38,564 bases of DNA, from contig CAJTOW010000024.1 of NCBI GenBank assembly GCA_910577655.1, forward strand, positions 1 through 38,564. Reading direction: 5' to 3'. The position numbers and the translations under genes were made by a program. This DNA is from an uncultured Lachnospiraceae bacterium (GTDB lineage Bacteria; Bacillota; Clostridia; Lachnospirales; Lachnospiraceae). Below the pieces are notes generated by a model. That model was not told where the DNA came from. It did not search any database and saw only the letters and a program-made list of their open reading frames with translations. The stretch's first letter is position 1. The number at the start of each line of letters is the position of its first letter. Positions 24,142-31,466 of this stretch are shown here, piece by piece.

Positions 24142-25071
24142 ATGGACCGGAAGGCTATTGCAAGAGAAACTCTGGAGATTATGCGCAGAGGATATTATGA
24201 GTGTGAAGGAAGACGGATTGGGATTGAACAGAGCATGAGGCGGTCAATCCAGGGCAGTCAGTTGATTACGCCGGAGCAGGGGGCACGGCTGCTGGAGCAG
24301 TCAGTCCAGGTGTCGGCTCAGGGGACACAGATACCGGGACAGCCAGTCCAGGCGTCGGCACAAGGGAAACAGACACCAGATCAGAAAGCGCAAACAGGAA
24401 ATCCTGGTACGGACGGCATGAACACAGAATCCCTCACGAACTGTCCCGTCGCAGTAGAGAATATTTCCACCGTAGATGCCATCCGGCGACTGTATCAGGA
24501 GGGGAAGCGAAGGATCGGAGTCCTGAACTTTGCCAGTGCCAAGAATCCGGGAGGCGGATTTATCAATGGAGCCATGGCCCAGGAGGAGAGTCTGGCGGCC
24601 TCCAGTACCCTTTACCGGACATTGACTGCCCATGAGGAGTACTATCGGGCCAACCGGGCACAGAGCTCCATGATCTACACGGATCACGCCATCTATTCCC
24701 CGGAGGTACTGTTCTTCCGGGACGGACGGTTCCAGCTGAGAGAAGACCCGGTGGAGGCTTCCGTGCTGACGCTGCCTGCGGTCAACATGGGTCAGGCAAT
24801 CCGGAAGGGAGAGGACCGGCACCAGACGGAGCAGGCCATGGGGCGGAGGATGGAGCTGGCCCTGGCAATCTTTGCCAGCCAGGGGGCCAGACATCTGGTG
24901 CTGGGCGCCTACGGCTGCGGCGTGTTCTGCAATGATCCGATGCAGGTGGCAGTCCGGTGGAAAGAGCTTCTGGAGGAAGGCTGGGGACGGAAGTTTGATT
25001 CTGTTTTCCACGCAGTGCTGGACCGGTCCCGTAATGGGGCGTGCATCAGGGCATTTCAAGAGGTGATTTAA
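24142..25071 (+). CDS. TIGR02452-family protein with PARG-type catalytic domain
   Basis: A macrodomain-related hydrolase of 309 residues. The PARG signature GGG-x7-QEE is complete in NPGGGFINGAMAQEESLAAS (about 133-152), which supports removal of ADP-ribose or poly-ADP-ribose. The C-terminal part has HLVLGAYGCGVFCNDP, the second ligand-binding loop. Residues ~50-100 are an unusual Gln-rich insertion with a 14-residue tandem repeat not expected in the family. AAGGAGG precedes the ATG. It is cotranscribed with the NADAR gene. The last 10 bases, including the stop codon, form the start of the left 61-bp direct repeat that brackets the ATPase cassette. Confidence 0.85.
   Translation: MDRKAIARETLEIMRRGYYECEGRRIGIEQSMRRSIQGSQLITPEQGARLLEQSVQVSAQGTQIPGQPVQASAQGKQTPDQKAQTGNPGTDGMNTESLTNCPVAVENISTVDAIRRLYQEGKRRIGVLNFASAKNPGGGFINGAMAQEESLAASSTLYRTLTAHEEYYRANRAQSSMIYTDHAIYSPEVLFFRDGRFQLREDPVEASVLTLPAVNMGQAIRKGEDRHQTEQAMGRRMELALAIFASQGARHLVLGAYGCGVFCNDPMQVAVRWKELLEEGWGRKFDSVFHAVLDRSRNGACIRAFQEVI
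24302..24385 (+). repeat. Two tandem 42-bp units inside the PARG-like gene
   Basis: Units begin CAGTCCAGG at 24302 and 24344 and encode degenerate 14-residue repeats rich in Gln, Ser and Gly (SVQVSAQGTQIPGQ, then PVQASAQGKQTPDQ). The repeat keeps frame and adds a flexible linker. Confidence 0.75.
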
Positions 25072-25122
25072 TCCCCGTACTTCCCATTTTTATTTACACT
25101 TTACAGTTTTTTCTGACTGCAT
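25062..25122. repeat. Left 61-bp direct repeat of the ATPase cassette
   Basis: Begins GGTGATTTAATCCCC and ends TTCTGACTGCAT. It matches 27149-27209 at 59 of 61 positions. It includes the last codons and stop of the PARG-like gene, so the right copy could in principle restore that gene end if the cassette left. The 2,087-bp offset defines the cassette. Confidence 0.9.
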
Positions 25123-25187
25123 TATAATAGTAAGCAATTATTAAATGTGTCTGATACACTGATAAACCGGATGCTGTGGAGAGACGT

Positions 25188-25367
25188 ATGGGGATAGGAA
25201 TAATCAGCACAAATAGAGGTGTTTTTACTTTTCAGTCAGCAGATAATGTAATAGAATTTAAACAGACAGATACACAGGAATGTCACGATGTCTGGATTAG
25301 CGGAGAGCAGTCATATGAAAGAACTGCTATTTTGTGGAAGTCAGGAGAGATTTTATGTCCAAAATAA
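25188..25367 (+). CDS. Hypothetical small protein at the head of the ATPase cassette
   Basis: A 59-residue frame opening MGIGIISTNRGVFTF, with GGAGAG before the ATG (a GTG at 25176 would add four residues). It overlaps the first codons of the ATPase gene by 13 nt in another frame, as in a coupled operon. No family recognised and no signal or membrane segment. It may be a real small cassette member or a chance frame. Confidence 0.4.
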   Translation: MGIGIISTNRGVFTFQSADNVIEFKQTDTQECHDVWISGEQSYERTAILWKSGEILCPK

Positions 25368-26677
25368 TCATTCATAAGCTGGGGCCTATAGACCATTGTG
25401 AACTGGAGATCAGTGATTTTACCTTGTTTACTGGCCCCCAGGCTTCAGGGAAAAGCACTGTGGCCAAAAGTATATTTTTCTTCAAAAATATCAAAAATAT
25501 TTTGTTTGAGCAGGTTAAAAAAAGGTGTCTGCTGGGTAGCCTTTTTACAGATGAAGCTATAGATCTTTCTTTTAAAAAGCGTGTAGAGAGGGAGATTCGA
25601 TCTAATTTTCTTCAGATCTTTGGAACCACGTGGCATATGGATGCAGATATGTATCTTGAGTATTATTATGGTAGTGATACTTATATCCAGGTTTCACTTA
25701 AGATGGGATTTGAATCACCAAATTATATTTGGCTAGAATTTAGTCAGGATTTAAAGAAATTTATCTATAAATTGGAAAAAAGGACACAGAATGTGTCGGA
25801 AATACATGATGATTTGTCTCGGATTAAAGGAGAGATCGATCATTTGTTTTGTGATGAAGCGGAGATTGTATTTGTACCAGCAGGGCGCAGCATGATTACC
25901 TTGTTGAGTACCCAGTTGAATTATCTCTACAGTTCCATGGACGACACACAGAAGAAGAATCTGGATTATTGTACTCAGAATTATCTGGAAAGAATTCTGC
26001 GGTTAAAGCCGGAATTTTCTTTGAGCGCCGGTCAGATGATTCAAAATACAATCTATTTAACAGACAGAAAGATTGACAAAAAGCTGCTTTTTGCTGCCGC
26101 GGGATTGATGAGAGAGATTTTGCAGGGAGAATATCTGTATATAGATGGAGAAGAACGGTTGCAAATTTCGGAAGACAAGTATGTAAAGATCAATTTCTCT
26201 TCATCAGGACAGCAGGAAGTTGTCTGGATATTGAATGTTGTCTTTTACTATCTTGTTAATAATAAAAAGACATATTTTATCATTGAGGAACCGGAATCCC
26301 ATTTATTCCCCAATGCCCAGAAATTGATAGCAGAATTTATATCTCTTGCAAAAAATCATGGAAAGAACCAGATGTTTATTACGACTCATAGTCCATACAT
26401 CCTGGGGACAATTAATAATCTGCTTTACGCTGACAGGATTTCCAGGTTTGTGGATTCATCAGAACTCGACCAGATTGTATCATCGGATAAAAGAATGCGG
26501 TTTTCCGCGCTTTCTGCTTATTTTATAGAGAACGGAAAAGTTGAGCCATGTACAGACATGGAGTTTGAATCCATTGAAAATGAGGTGATCGACGGAGCCT
26601 CCCAGGATATCAACAGCGACTATGATAAAATGTTATTGTTGAAAGAAAAATATCGTAACAGTTCAGATACCCCTTGA
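25355..26677 (+). CDS. AAA/ABC-type ATPase, RecF/OLD-like, of candidate defence cassette
   Basis: 440 residues starting at ATG 25355 (AGGAGAG upstream). Walker A FTGPQASGKST is at about 25-35, an ABC-like signature FSSSGQQEVVWIL near 290, Walker B YFIIEEPESHLFP near 313 and the switch histidine in MFITTHSPYIL near 343. This is the AAA_15/AAA_21 arrangement of OLD, RecF and many phage-defence ATPases. No TOPRIM domain is present; the C-terminus is short and helical. Codon use is far more AT-rich than in the neighbours, a sign of transfer. It is paired with a small PD-(D/E)xK-like protein. The final residues NSSDTP and the stop codon come from an inserted family A palindrome. Function as defence is inference. 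Confidence 0.85.
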   Translation: MSKIIIHKLGPIDHCELEISDFTLFTGPQASGKSTVAKSIFFFKNIKNILFEQVKKRCLLGSLFTDEAIDLSFKKRVEREIRSNFLQIFGTTWHMDADMYLEYYYGSDTYIQVSLKMGFESPNYIWLEFSQDLKKFIYKLEKRTQNVSEIHDDLSRIKGEIDHLFCDEAEIVFVPAGRSMITLLSTQLNYLYSSMDDTQKKNLDYCTQNYLERILRLKPEFSLSAGQMIQNTIYLTDRKIDKKLLFAAAGLMREILQGEYLYIDGEERLQISEDKYVKINFSSSGQQEVVWILNVVFYYLVNNKKTYFIIEEPESHLFPNAQKLIAEFISLAKNHGKNQMFITTHSPYILGTINNLLYADRISRFVDSSELDQIVSSDKRMRFSALSAYFIENGKVEPCTDMEFESIENEVIDGASQDINSDYDKMLLLKEKYRNSSDTP

Positions 26678-26685
26678 ACTGTTAC
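26655..26685. repeat. Family A palindrome overlapping the ATPase stop codon
   Basis: GTAACAGTTCA (26655-26665), loop GATACCCCT, TGAACTGTTAC (26675-26685), in the opposite orientation to 12387-12417. The TGA at 26675-26677 is the ATPase stop codon. Confidence 0.85.
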
Positions 26686-26714
26686 AAAATATAAATTCAG
26701 GGGAGGTATATAAG

Positions 26715-27140
26715 ATGCTGCTTACTCCAGACAAGTCCCGTTGTGAAACACATCAGAAGATCATAGTCTCCAGGGATGAGCGGACATCAAGAAAGCATTG
26801 TGCTTATAATCCGCAGCAGAAATACAGCGTGAGACATTATAAGCTTGACGGAGATCTTGTTTCCCAGCGAAAATGCTGTGATTTTCTCCTGACAAATGAC
26901 ACTGTAAAAAAGGCATATTTCATAGAATGTAAGGGCGGCAATATTGATGAGGCGATTCCACAGCTGGAATCGGGATTTATGCTGTTTCAGCCGGAACTGG
27001 CAGGGTATGAATTTTATTTTAGAATCGTGTCAAGCAAGGTTCGTACACTTGATCTTCAGAAGAATACATTCAGGAAGTTCAAGGATAAATGGGGAAGCCG
27101 TCTGCAGTATAAGACAAATATGATGGAGGAAACTCTTTGA
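26715..27140 (+). CDS. Small PD-(D/E)xK-like nuclease candidate
   Basis: A 141-residue protein with GGGAGG before its ATG. The stretch KCCDFLLTNDTVKKAYFIEC, followed by KGG, has the spacing of a PD-(D/E)xK nuclease core: Asp at the end of one strand, then E-C-K in a hydrophobic strand. The N-terminus is basic and Cys/His-bearing (CETHQK, RKHCAYN) and could contact nucleic acid. It lies 37 nt behind the ATPase and inside the same 61-bp repeats, so the two probably act together, with the ATPase as sensor and this protein as effector. The nuclease assignment rests on motif reading only. Confidence 0.6.
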   Translation: MLLTPDKSRCETHQKIIVSRDERTSRKHCAYNPQQKYSVRHYKLDGDLVSQRKCCDFLLTNDTVKKAYFIECKGGNIDEAIPQLESGFMLFQPELAGYEFYFRIVSSKVRTLDLQKNTFRKFKDKWGSRLQYKTNMMEETL

Positions 27141-27148
27141 TTTTTATT

Positions 27149-27209
27149 GGTGATTTAATCCCCATACTTCCCATTTTTATTTACACTTTACAGTCTTTTC
27201 TGACTGCAT
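27149..27209. repeat. Right 61-bp direct repeat of the ATPase cassette
   Basis: GGTGATTTAATCCCC ... TTCTGACTGCAT, differing from 25062-25122 at two positions. It begins 8 nt after the stop codon of the nuclease-like gene. Confidence 0.9.
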
Positions 27210-27216
27210 AACAAGG

Positions 27217-27271
27217 TACTCCCGGACTCCCCCGCACAAAGGCAGGCGCGTGGGGAGTCCGGGAGTATTTT
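27217..27271. terminator. Strong bidirectional terminator
   Basis: TACTCCCGGACTCCCC (27217-27232) pairs with GGGGAGTCCGGGAGTA (27252-27267), followed by TTTT. It separates the cassette from the convergent WYL gene. Confidence 0.85.
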
Positions 27272-27290
27272 AACAATAAAATCCAGACCG

Positions 27291-28583
27291 TTACAGCGGT
27301 TCTTTTGTTTCGTACAGCGTCCCCATCTTCTTCATATCCGCCCAGAACTGAACCTCCACCTCCCTGCGGCTGCAGGTAAAGGCAAGGATCCTTCCGGTGA
27401 ATGTGCGCGCCCAGGGAACCAGTTCCATGGCATCCCAGCAGCTGGTGGTGTATTCATAGATTCCAGGCTCTATGCGGGTGACGGTGCCGCCCCGGCCTTC
27501 CCGCTCCAGCCGTTGGATGATGTGGGGTTCTGTAACCTCGTCCAAAGTGACCCGCAGCCGTACCTGGTCCGGCTCCCTGCGGCTGCCGAAGGAGACTCCG
27601 AAGGCTGCGGGAACATTGCGCAGGAAACCTTCCATGTGAGTCTGGAAATCCTGGTCAGGTTCCAGACGCTCTACCGCCTGGATGGCGTCGAGCCGGTAGG
27701 AGACCAGACGGCGGCTGGACTGCTTGTGCATGCAGACATAGCGGCGTCCGGTCTGGGTGCTGACCAGGATCTTTAAGGGGGTTCCCGTGATCTGCCGGAC
27801 AGTGCCGGACCGGACTGGCTGACCGGCTCCGCCCTGGGGGCGCCGGACAGATCTGTCGCGGGAGCTGCGGACGGTCAGGGTCACCAGATACCGGTCCCGG
27901 ATAGCGTCCAGTAGGGGAAGGAGTATTTCATCCTCCAGGGTATGTACCAGAAAATCGTGGCGGAACCGGAACCGTTCATTGACCGCGTGGCAGAAGTCCA
28001 GGATGGTGCTGCCCACAAAGCCGAAAGGGGCGGCGGCCTGGAAGAAGCAGACTGCATCCAGAAGCCCAGGCAGCAGGTCTGGCGCATCCTGGCGCAGGTC
28101 TCCGGCCAGCTGGTAGAGGTGACGCCTTCCCTCCGGAAGAACCGTTACCAGACCTTCCCTGACATAGGCAGCCAGCTTTCTCCGCACAGTCTGGGAGTCA
28201 AACAGAACCTGGTAGTGGTTCTGGATCTCATCGGTAATGGCGTCCACATTCCGGGGAATCCGGTCAGCCAGCAGGTCCATCAGGAAAAAGTGGAGCATGA
28301 TATCATTGGCTGTGAAGCTTTTGGTCTTCCATGCATGGTACAGCGGATTGGAGGCGATCCGGTTGCTGTCCAGGGTAATGAACACGGATTTTTTGTGGCC
28401 GGCATGGTACTCCTGGCGGACATAGCCGGAAAACCAGCTTTCGATCCGGCGCCGCTCGTTGTCATAAGTGCGGGCGCTTTTGTCTGTAAAATCTTCCCGG
28501 GTCTTGAAGCCGTAGATATAGAAGTCACGGACATAGGAACGGATCTTCTCGAAACGTTTGACAAGTTCTTTGAAATCGGACAT
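27291..28583 (-). CDS. WYL-domain transcriptional regulator (long form)
   Basis: A 430-residue regulator. The N-terminal part has a possible winged helix (about 75-150; LMDLLADRIPRNVDAITDEI, then SQTVRRKLAAYVREGLVTVL). The WYL-type sensor region is at roughly 225-310 (GTPLKILVSTQTGRRYVCMH, SYRLDAIQAVERL), and a C-terminal WCX-like domain follows. AAAGGAA precedes the ATG. WYL proteins often control defence and nucleic-acid-repair loci and sense nucleic acid or nucleotides. Here it sits between the ATPase cassette and rtcB, so either could be its target. No operator can be assigned. Confidence 0.78.
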   Translation of the reverse strand: MSDFKELVKRFEKIRSYVRDFYIYGFKTREDFTDKSARTYDNERRRIESWFSGYVRQEYHAGHKKSVFITLDSNRIASNPLYHAWKTKSFTANDIMLHFFLMDLLADRIPRNVDAITDEIQNHYQVLFDSQTVRRKLAAYVREGLVTVLPEGRRHLYQLAGDLRQDAPDLLPGLLDAVCFFQAAAPFGFVGSTILDFCHAVNERFRFRHDFLVHTLEDEILLPLLDAIRDRYLVTLTVRSSRDRSVRRPQGGAGQPVRSGTVRQITGTPLKILVSTQTGRRYVCMHKQSSRRLVSYRLDAIQAVERLEPDQDFQTHMEGFLRNVPAAFGVSFGSRREPDQVRLRVTLDEVTEPHIIQRLEREGRGGTVTRIEPGIYEYTTSCWDAMELVPWARTFTGRILAFTCSRREVEVQFWADMKKMGTLYETKEPL

Positions 28584-28624
28584 GTGGCAGTTCCTTTAAT
28601 ATTTTGTTGCAGTTTATGGGGCGG

Positions 28625-28707
28625 GGAAAACTGGACAAAAACAGATGTCGGGCTCGCCTGTAAGAATGTTTTTGTCTGGTTTTCCACATCGGGCGTCAGC
28701 CCGATGT
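28625..28707. repeat. Family B repeat, variant with a different second hairpin
   Basis: GGAAAACTGGACAAAAACAG (28625-28644) pairs imperfectly with ATGTTTTTGTCTGGTTTTCC (28666-28685). The following hairpin is ACATCGGGC-GTCA-GCCCGATGT (28686-28707) rather than the CTTCTTGTC form of the other copies. It lies just upstream of the WYL gene. Confidence 0.75.
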
Positions 28708-28877
28708 CAAATTGAATAAGAAAGTGCTTATTATGTCTGTACTTATTGTAGCAGATTCATAGCATTTTTTCACTATCTTTTTCGGCAAATCAGTAATTGA
28801 CTGTAACAGATATTCCTTGAACCGTTCCTTGAATTTCCCTGAAAACATTTACAATATGAGGTACTTATCCTGTTGGG

Positions 28878-28948
28878 TATTGTAGGCAGTGAGAGGATAA
28901 AATGTTAAAATGCGTTGCTTGTGGCAACGGGCTGTTTAGCCTACAATA
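28878..28948. promoter_or_regulatory. Inverted repeat pair before the XRE gene
   Basis: TATTGTAGGC (28878-28887) and GCCTACAATA (28939-28948) are exact complements 51 bp apart, with a small hairpin CGTTGC-TTGTG-GCAACG (28913-28929) between them. They could be operator halves for the XRE protein encoded 30 bp further on. Confidence 0.5.
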
Positions 28949-28977
28949 GGGGGACAACAGAAAGGAGGCTATCCCTA

Positions 28978-29496
28978 ATGCTCAACGAAAATATTAAAGC
29001 AATCAGAAAATCAAAGGGACTTTCACAACAGGAGCTTGCTGTCAGGCTGAACATCGTGCGGCAAACAGTTTCTAAATGGGAGCAAGGACGCTCAGTTCCC
29101 GATTCTGATCTGTTAATCTCCTTATCGGAAGTGCTTGAAACACCTGTTAGCACGCTGTTGGGAGAAACTGTTACCGAAACGGAGGCTGATACTTTAAAAG
29201 CCATTTCCGAAAAATTGGAGGTGATAAACCTGCAGCTGGCACAAAGGAAAACCAGGGGAAGAAAGATTATCCATTGGTCGCTTATTTCGTTATGTGCAGT
29301 CATAGTAATAGTTTTTGCAATCTTGTTTGAATTAGAAAGTTCTTATCTGGGGTGGAATTACAGTGATCCCGAAACCGCTGTCCTTGGAGTGGCATTTCAC
29401 TCATTAGAATGGCTGTTTGTCAGAGTCGCACCGATTACCCTTATTGGTGCAGTCATTGGAATTTTCTTGACAGGGAACGGCAATCGGGACTTGTAA
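28978..29496 (+). CDS. XRE-family regulator with C-terminal membrane segments
   Basis: 172 residues: an N-terminal Cro/C1-type helix-turn-helix (NIKAIRKSKGLSQQELAVRL, TVSKWEQGRSVPD), a charged linker, and two hydrophobic segments (about 100-118, HWSLISLCAVIVIVFAILF; about 146-160, VRVAPITLIGAVIGIFL). This membrane-tethered XRE layout is frequent in Clostridia; ligands are mostly unknown. I use the ATG at 28978 because AAAGGAGG is 10 nt upstream; the longer frame has no such site. No partner gene is adjacent, since rtcB has its own upstream block. Confidence 0.85.
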   Translation: MLNENIKAIRKSKGLSQQELAVRLNIVRQTVSKWEQGRSVPDSDLLISLSEVLETPVSTLLGETVTETEADTLKAISEKLEVINLQLAQRKTRGRKIIHWSLISLCAVIVIVFAILFELESSYLGWNYSDPETAVLGVAFHSLEWLFVRVAPITLIGAVIGIFLTGNGNRDL

Positions 29497-29514
29497 AGGC
29501 GATATAGGACGGCG

Positions 29515-29543
29515 CACCAGCTCAGGGGGATCCGAACCGTTAC
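29515..29543. repeat. Family A palindrome, degraded copy
   Basis: CACCAGCTCAGGGGGATC followed by CGAACCGTTAC keeps the loop and right arm of the family only approximately. Confidence 0.45.
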
Positions 29544-29583
29544 ATGCTTCTTTATTCCACATGAGCCAATACCCCCCGGAACC

Positions 29584-29629
29584 TCGCAGCTTTTTTGAAA
29601 TGATAAATCCGGTTTGCAATGGTAAGATA
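29584..29629 (+). promoter_or_regulatory. Conserved 46-bp block upstream of rtcB
   Basis: Begins TCGCAGCTTTTTTGAAATGA and ends AATGGTAAGATA. It aligns without gaps with 31316-31361 upstream of the Y-like RNA. The TTTTTTGAAATGA and AATGGTAAGATA parts are identical and the middle varies, as expected for a promoter or regulator site. TAAGAT may be the -10 element. Confidence 0.6.
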
Positions 29630-29659
29630 TGGGCATGACAGAACAGTCGGCAAGGACCG

Positions 29660-29691
29660 GTAACAGCCCAGGGGAGTATCTGAACTGTTAC
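29660..29691. repeat. Family A palindrome, near-canonical copy in the rtcB leader
   Basis: GTAACAGCCCA, loop GGGGAGTATC, TGAACTGTTAC. It lies between the conserved 46-bp block and the rtcB start, so it would be part of the rtcB leader transcript. Confidence 0.7.
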
Positions 29692-29768
29692 AAATGCAGA
29701 ACTGTTTCTGGTAAAATATTACATGGGCAGACCGGAAAGACACTCCGGCCCCGGAAAGGAGCGGCATT

Positions 29769-31001
29769 ATGTTCGTAATTTGTGATGAAAATACCAGAGT
29801 ACCAGTAAAAGTGTGGCTGGCAGACAGGGGGCAGCTGGAGAGTAGCTGTCTGGAACAGGCCTATCATCTGGCTCAGCTTCCCTTTGTACATAAATGGGCC
29901 TGTCTGATGCCAGATACCCATACCGGGAAGGGAATGCCCATCGGCGGGGTCATTGCCACAGACGGGGTGATCATCCCCAATGCGGTGGGTGTGGATATCG
30001 GCTGTGGCATGAACTTTGTTTCCACAGATGTAAAGCTGGAGGAGATCCGCCCGGTAGTCACCGGCAATGGGACCCTGGTTCAGGCCATGATTTCTGATAT
30101 CATGCGGAATGTTCCCTTGGGTTTCCGTTCCCATAAGGAGCGTCAGCCTTCCCGGGTTCTGGACCGGGCCATGGAGCAGGAGGAGATGTACCGGGAGAAT
30201 CCGGCGCTGTTTCCCCTGATCGAGGACGCTTATTACCAGGTGGGAACACTGGGCGGAGGGAATCATTTTATCGAGCTTCAGGAGGACCAGAACGGATATC
30301 TGGGGATTATGATCCACTCGGGAAGCCGCCACTTTGGAAAGGAAATCTGTGACTGCTACCATGAGAAAGCCAGGGAGCTGAACGCCCGGTGGTACAGCCA
30401 GGTGCCGGATGAATACCGGCTGGCTTTTCTGCCGGTGGACACCCGGGAGGGGCAGGCATATATTACCTGGATGAATCTGGCTCTGGAGTATGCCTTTGAG
30501 AACCGGGAGCGGATGATGGAGCGGGTAAAGGAAGTGGTGGAGGCCAAGGTGCAGAAGTTCCTGGGCCATCCGGTGGAGTTTGGCCAGGAGATCAACTGCC
30601 ACCACAACTATGCTGCCCTGGAGAACCATTACGGAAAGAATGTGTGGGTTCACCGTAAGGGAGCGACCCGTGCCCGGGCGGGGGAAGTGGCTGTGATTCC
30701 GGGAGCCATGGGTTCTTACAGCTATGTAGTCAGGGGCAAAGGAAATCAGGAAAGCTTCTGCAGCTCCTCCCATGGGGCAGGCCGCGCCTACTCCAGAAAA
30801 GGCGCCATGGGGGCCTTCACCTGCGAGCAGGTCATCACGGACTTAAAGGCCCAGGGCGTGGTCCTTGGCAAGAACAATAAGTCCGATGTGGCTGAGGAGT
30901 GCCGGTTCGCCTATAAGGATATCCGGGATGTGATGAAGAACCAGGAGGATCTGGTGGAGGCTGTGCTGGAGCTTAAGACGGTCGGGGTGGTGAAAGGATG
31001 A
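29769..31001 (+). CDS. rtcB: RtcB-type RNA ligase (tRNA-splicing/repair ligase)
   Basis: Joins RNA ends with 2',3'-cyclic phosphate or 3'-phosphate to 5'-OH using GTP and Mn2+. The 410-residue length equals the E. coli enzyme. Active-site motifs are intact: GVDIGCGMNF (Asp and Cys metal ligands), GTLGGGNHFIEL, IHSGSRHFGKEI, EINCHHNYA, and SSSHGAGRAYSRKGA with the histidine that is guanylylated. AAAGGAG precedes the ATG. It stands alone upstream of a tRNA-mimic RNA and a slipin gene, and shares a 46-bp upstream block with that RNA. Likely role: repair of RNAs cut by endonucleases. No RtcA or archease is visible. Confidence 0.95.
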   Translation: MFVICDENTRVPVKVWLADRGQLESSCLEQAYHLAQLPFVHKWACLMPDTHTGKGMPIGGVIATDGVIIPNAVGVDIGCGMNFVSTDVKLEEIRPVVTGNGTLVQAMISDIMRNVPLGFRSHKERQPSRVLDRAMEQEEMYRENPALFPLIEDAYYQVGTLGGGNHFIELQEDQNGYLGIMIHSGSRHFGKEICDCYHEKARELNARWYSQVPDEYRLAFLPVDTREGQAYITWMNLALEYAFENRERMMERVKEVVEAKVQKFLGHPVEFGQEINCHHNYAALENHYGKNVWVHRKGATRARAGEVAVIPGAMGSYSYVVRGKGNQESFCSSSHGAGRAYSRKGAMGAFTCEQVITDLKAQGVVLGKNNKSDVAEECRFAYKDIRDVMKNQEDLVEAVLELKTVGVVKG

Positions 31002-31088
31002 TCTCCGGGAAATGAAGCAGTCACGTGACGGGGACCAGGGGGATCAGTTTACTGGCAGAAAGTGCCGTCCGGAAGAAATCTGGTATGT

Positions 31089-31192
31089 AGAGGGGCTGTG
31101 AAAAAAGTCGCGGCTGCCTGCGGGAAAATGACGGAAGATCATGTAAAGCCGTGATCTTCAAAACCGCGGGACGGACTTTTTTCACAGCCTCT
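31089..31192. repeat. Dispersed ~100-bp inverted repeat, family C, copy 2
   Basis: AGAGGGGCTGTGAAAAAAGTC-type left end (31089-31109) and GACTTTTTTCACAGCCTCT (31174-31192) are near-perfect complements. The interior matches the 22065-22163 copy (CGGCTGCCTGCGGGAA, CAAAACCGCGGGAC). It lies after rtcB and may also terminate it. Confidence 0.8.
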
Positions 31193-31315
31193 TTGTATGT
31201 GTGATTATAATGAATGTGAAAGTCTGGAGTTTCTGGCTTCGAAATCCGCAATCCAGGGGAACCTTTTCCAGAGCGTACCCTTCGGAACAACACCCATGAA
31301 CAGTAACTTGAAACT

Positions 31316-31361
31316 TCGCAACTTTTTTGAAATGAAAAATATACCATATAATGGTAAGATA
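31316..31361 (+). promoter_or_regulatory. Conserved 46-bp block upstream of the Y-like RNA
   Basis: Begins TCGCAACTTTTTTGAAATGA and ends AATGGTAAGATA, the partner of the rtcB block at 29584-29629. It lies about 105 bp before the first paired stem of the RNA, so the transcript either has a ~100-nt 5' extension or is processed. Confidence 0.6.
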
Positions 31362-31466
31362 AGGCAACAAGAGATGAGGAAAGCTTCATAAGCCATGAAT
31401 CTTCTTGTAATCATTCCCTGCTGTGTCCCAGCTTCCAGTGCTGGACGGCGCCGGCTGCCATGCAGT

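Noticed and set aside
20834..27209. CRISPR array
   Set aside because: The repeats seen are dispersed palindromes or a single pair of long direct repeats, with no regular repeat-spacer periodicity and no cas genes.
29584..29629. Sigma-54 promoter for rtcB, as in enterobacterial rtcBA
   Set aside because: No TGGCAC-N5-TTGCA pattern is present and no RtcR-like activator is encoded nearby.
29688..30773. 361-codon minus-strand frame across rtcB
   Set aside because: It is antisense to rtcB, whose active-site motifs are all intact. The length is due to GC-rich codon bias.
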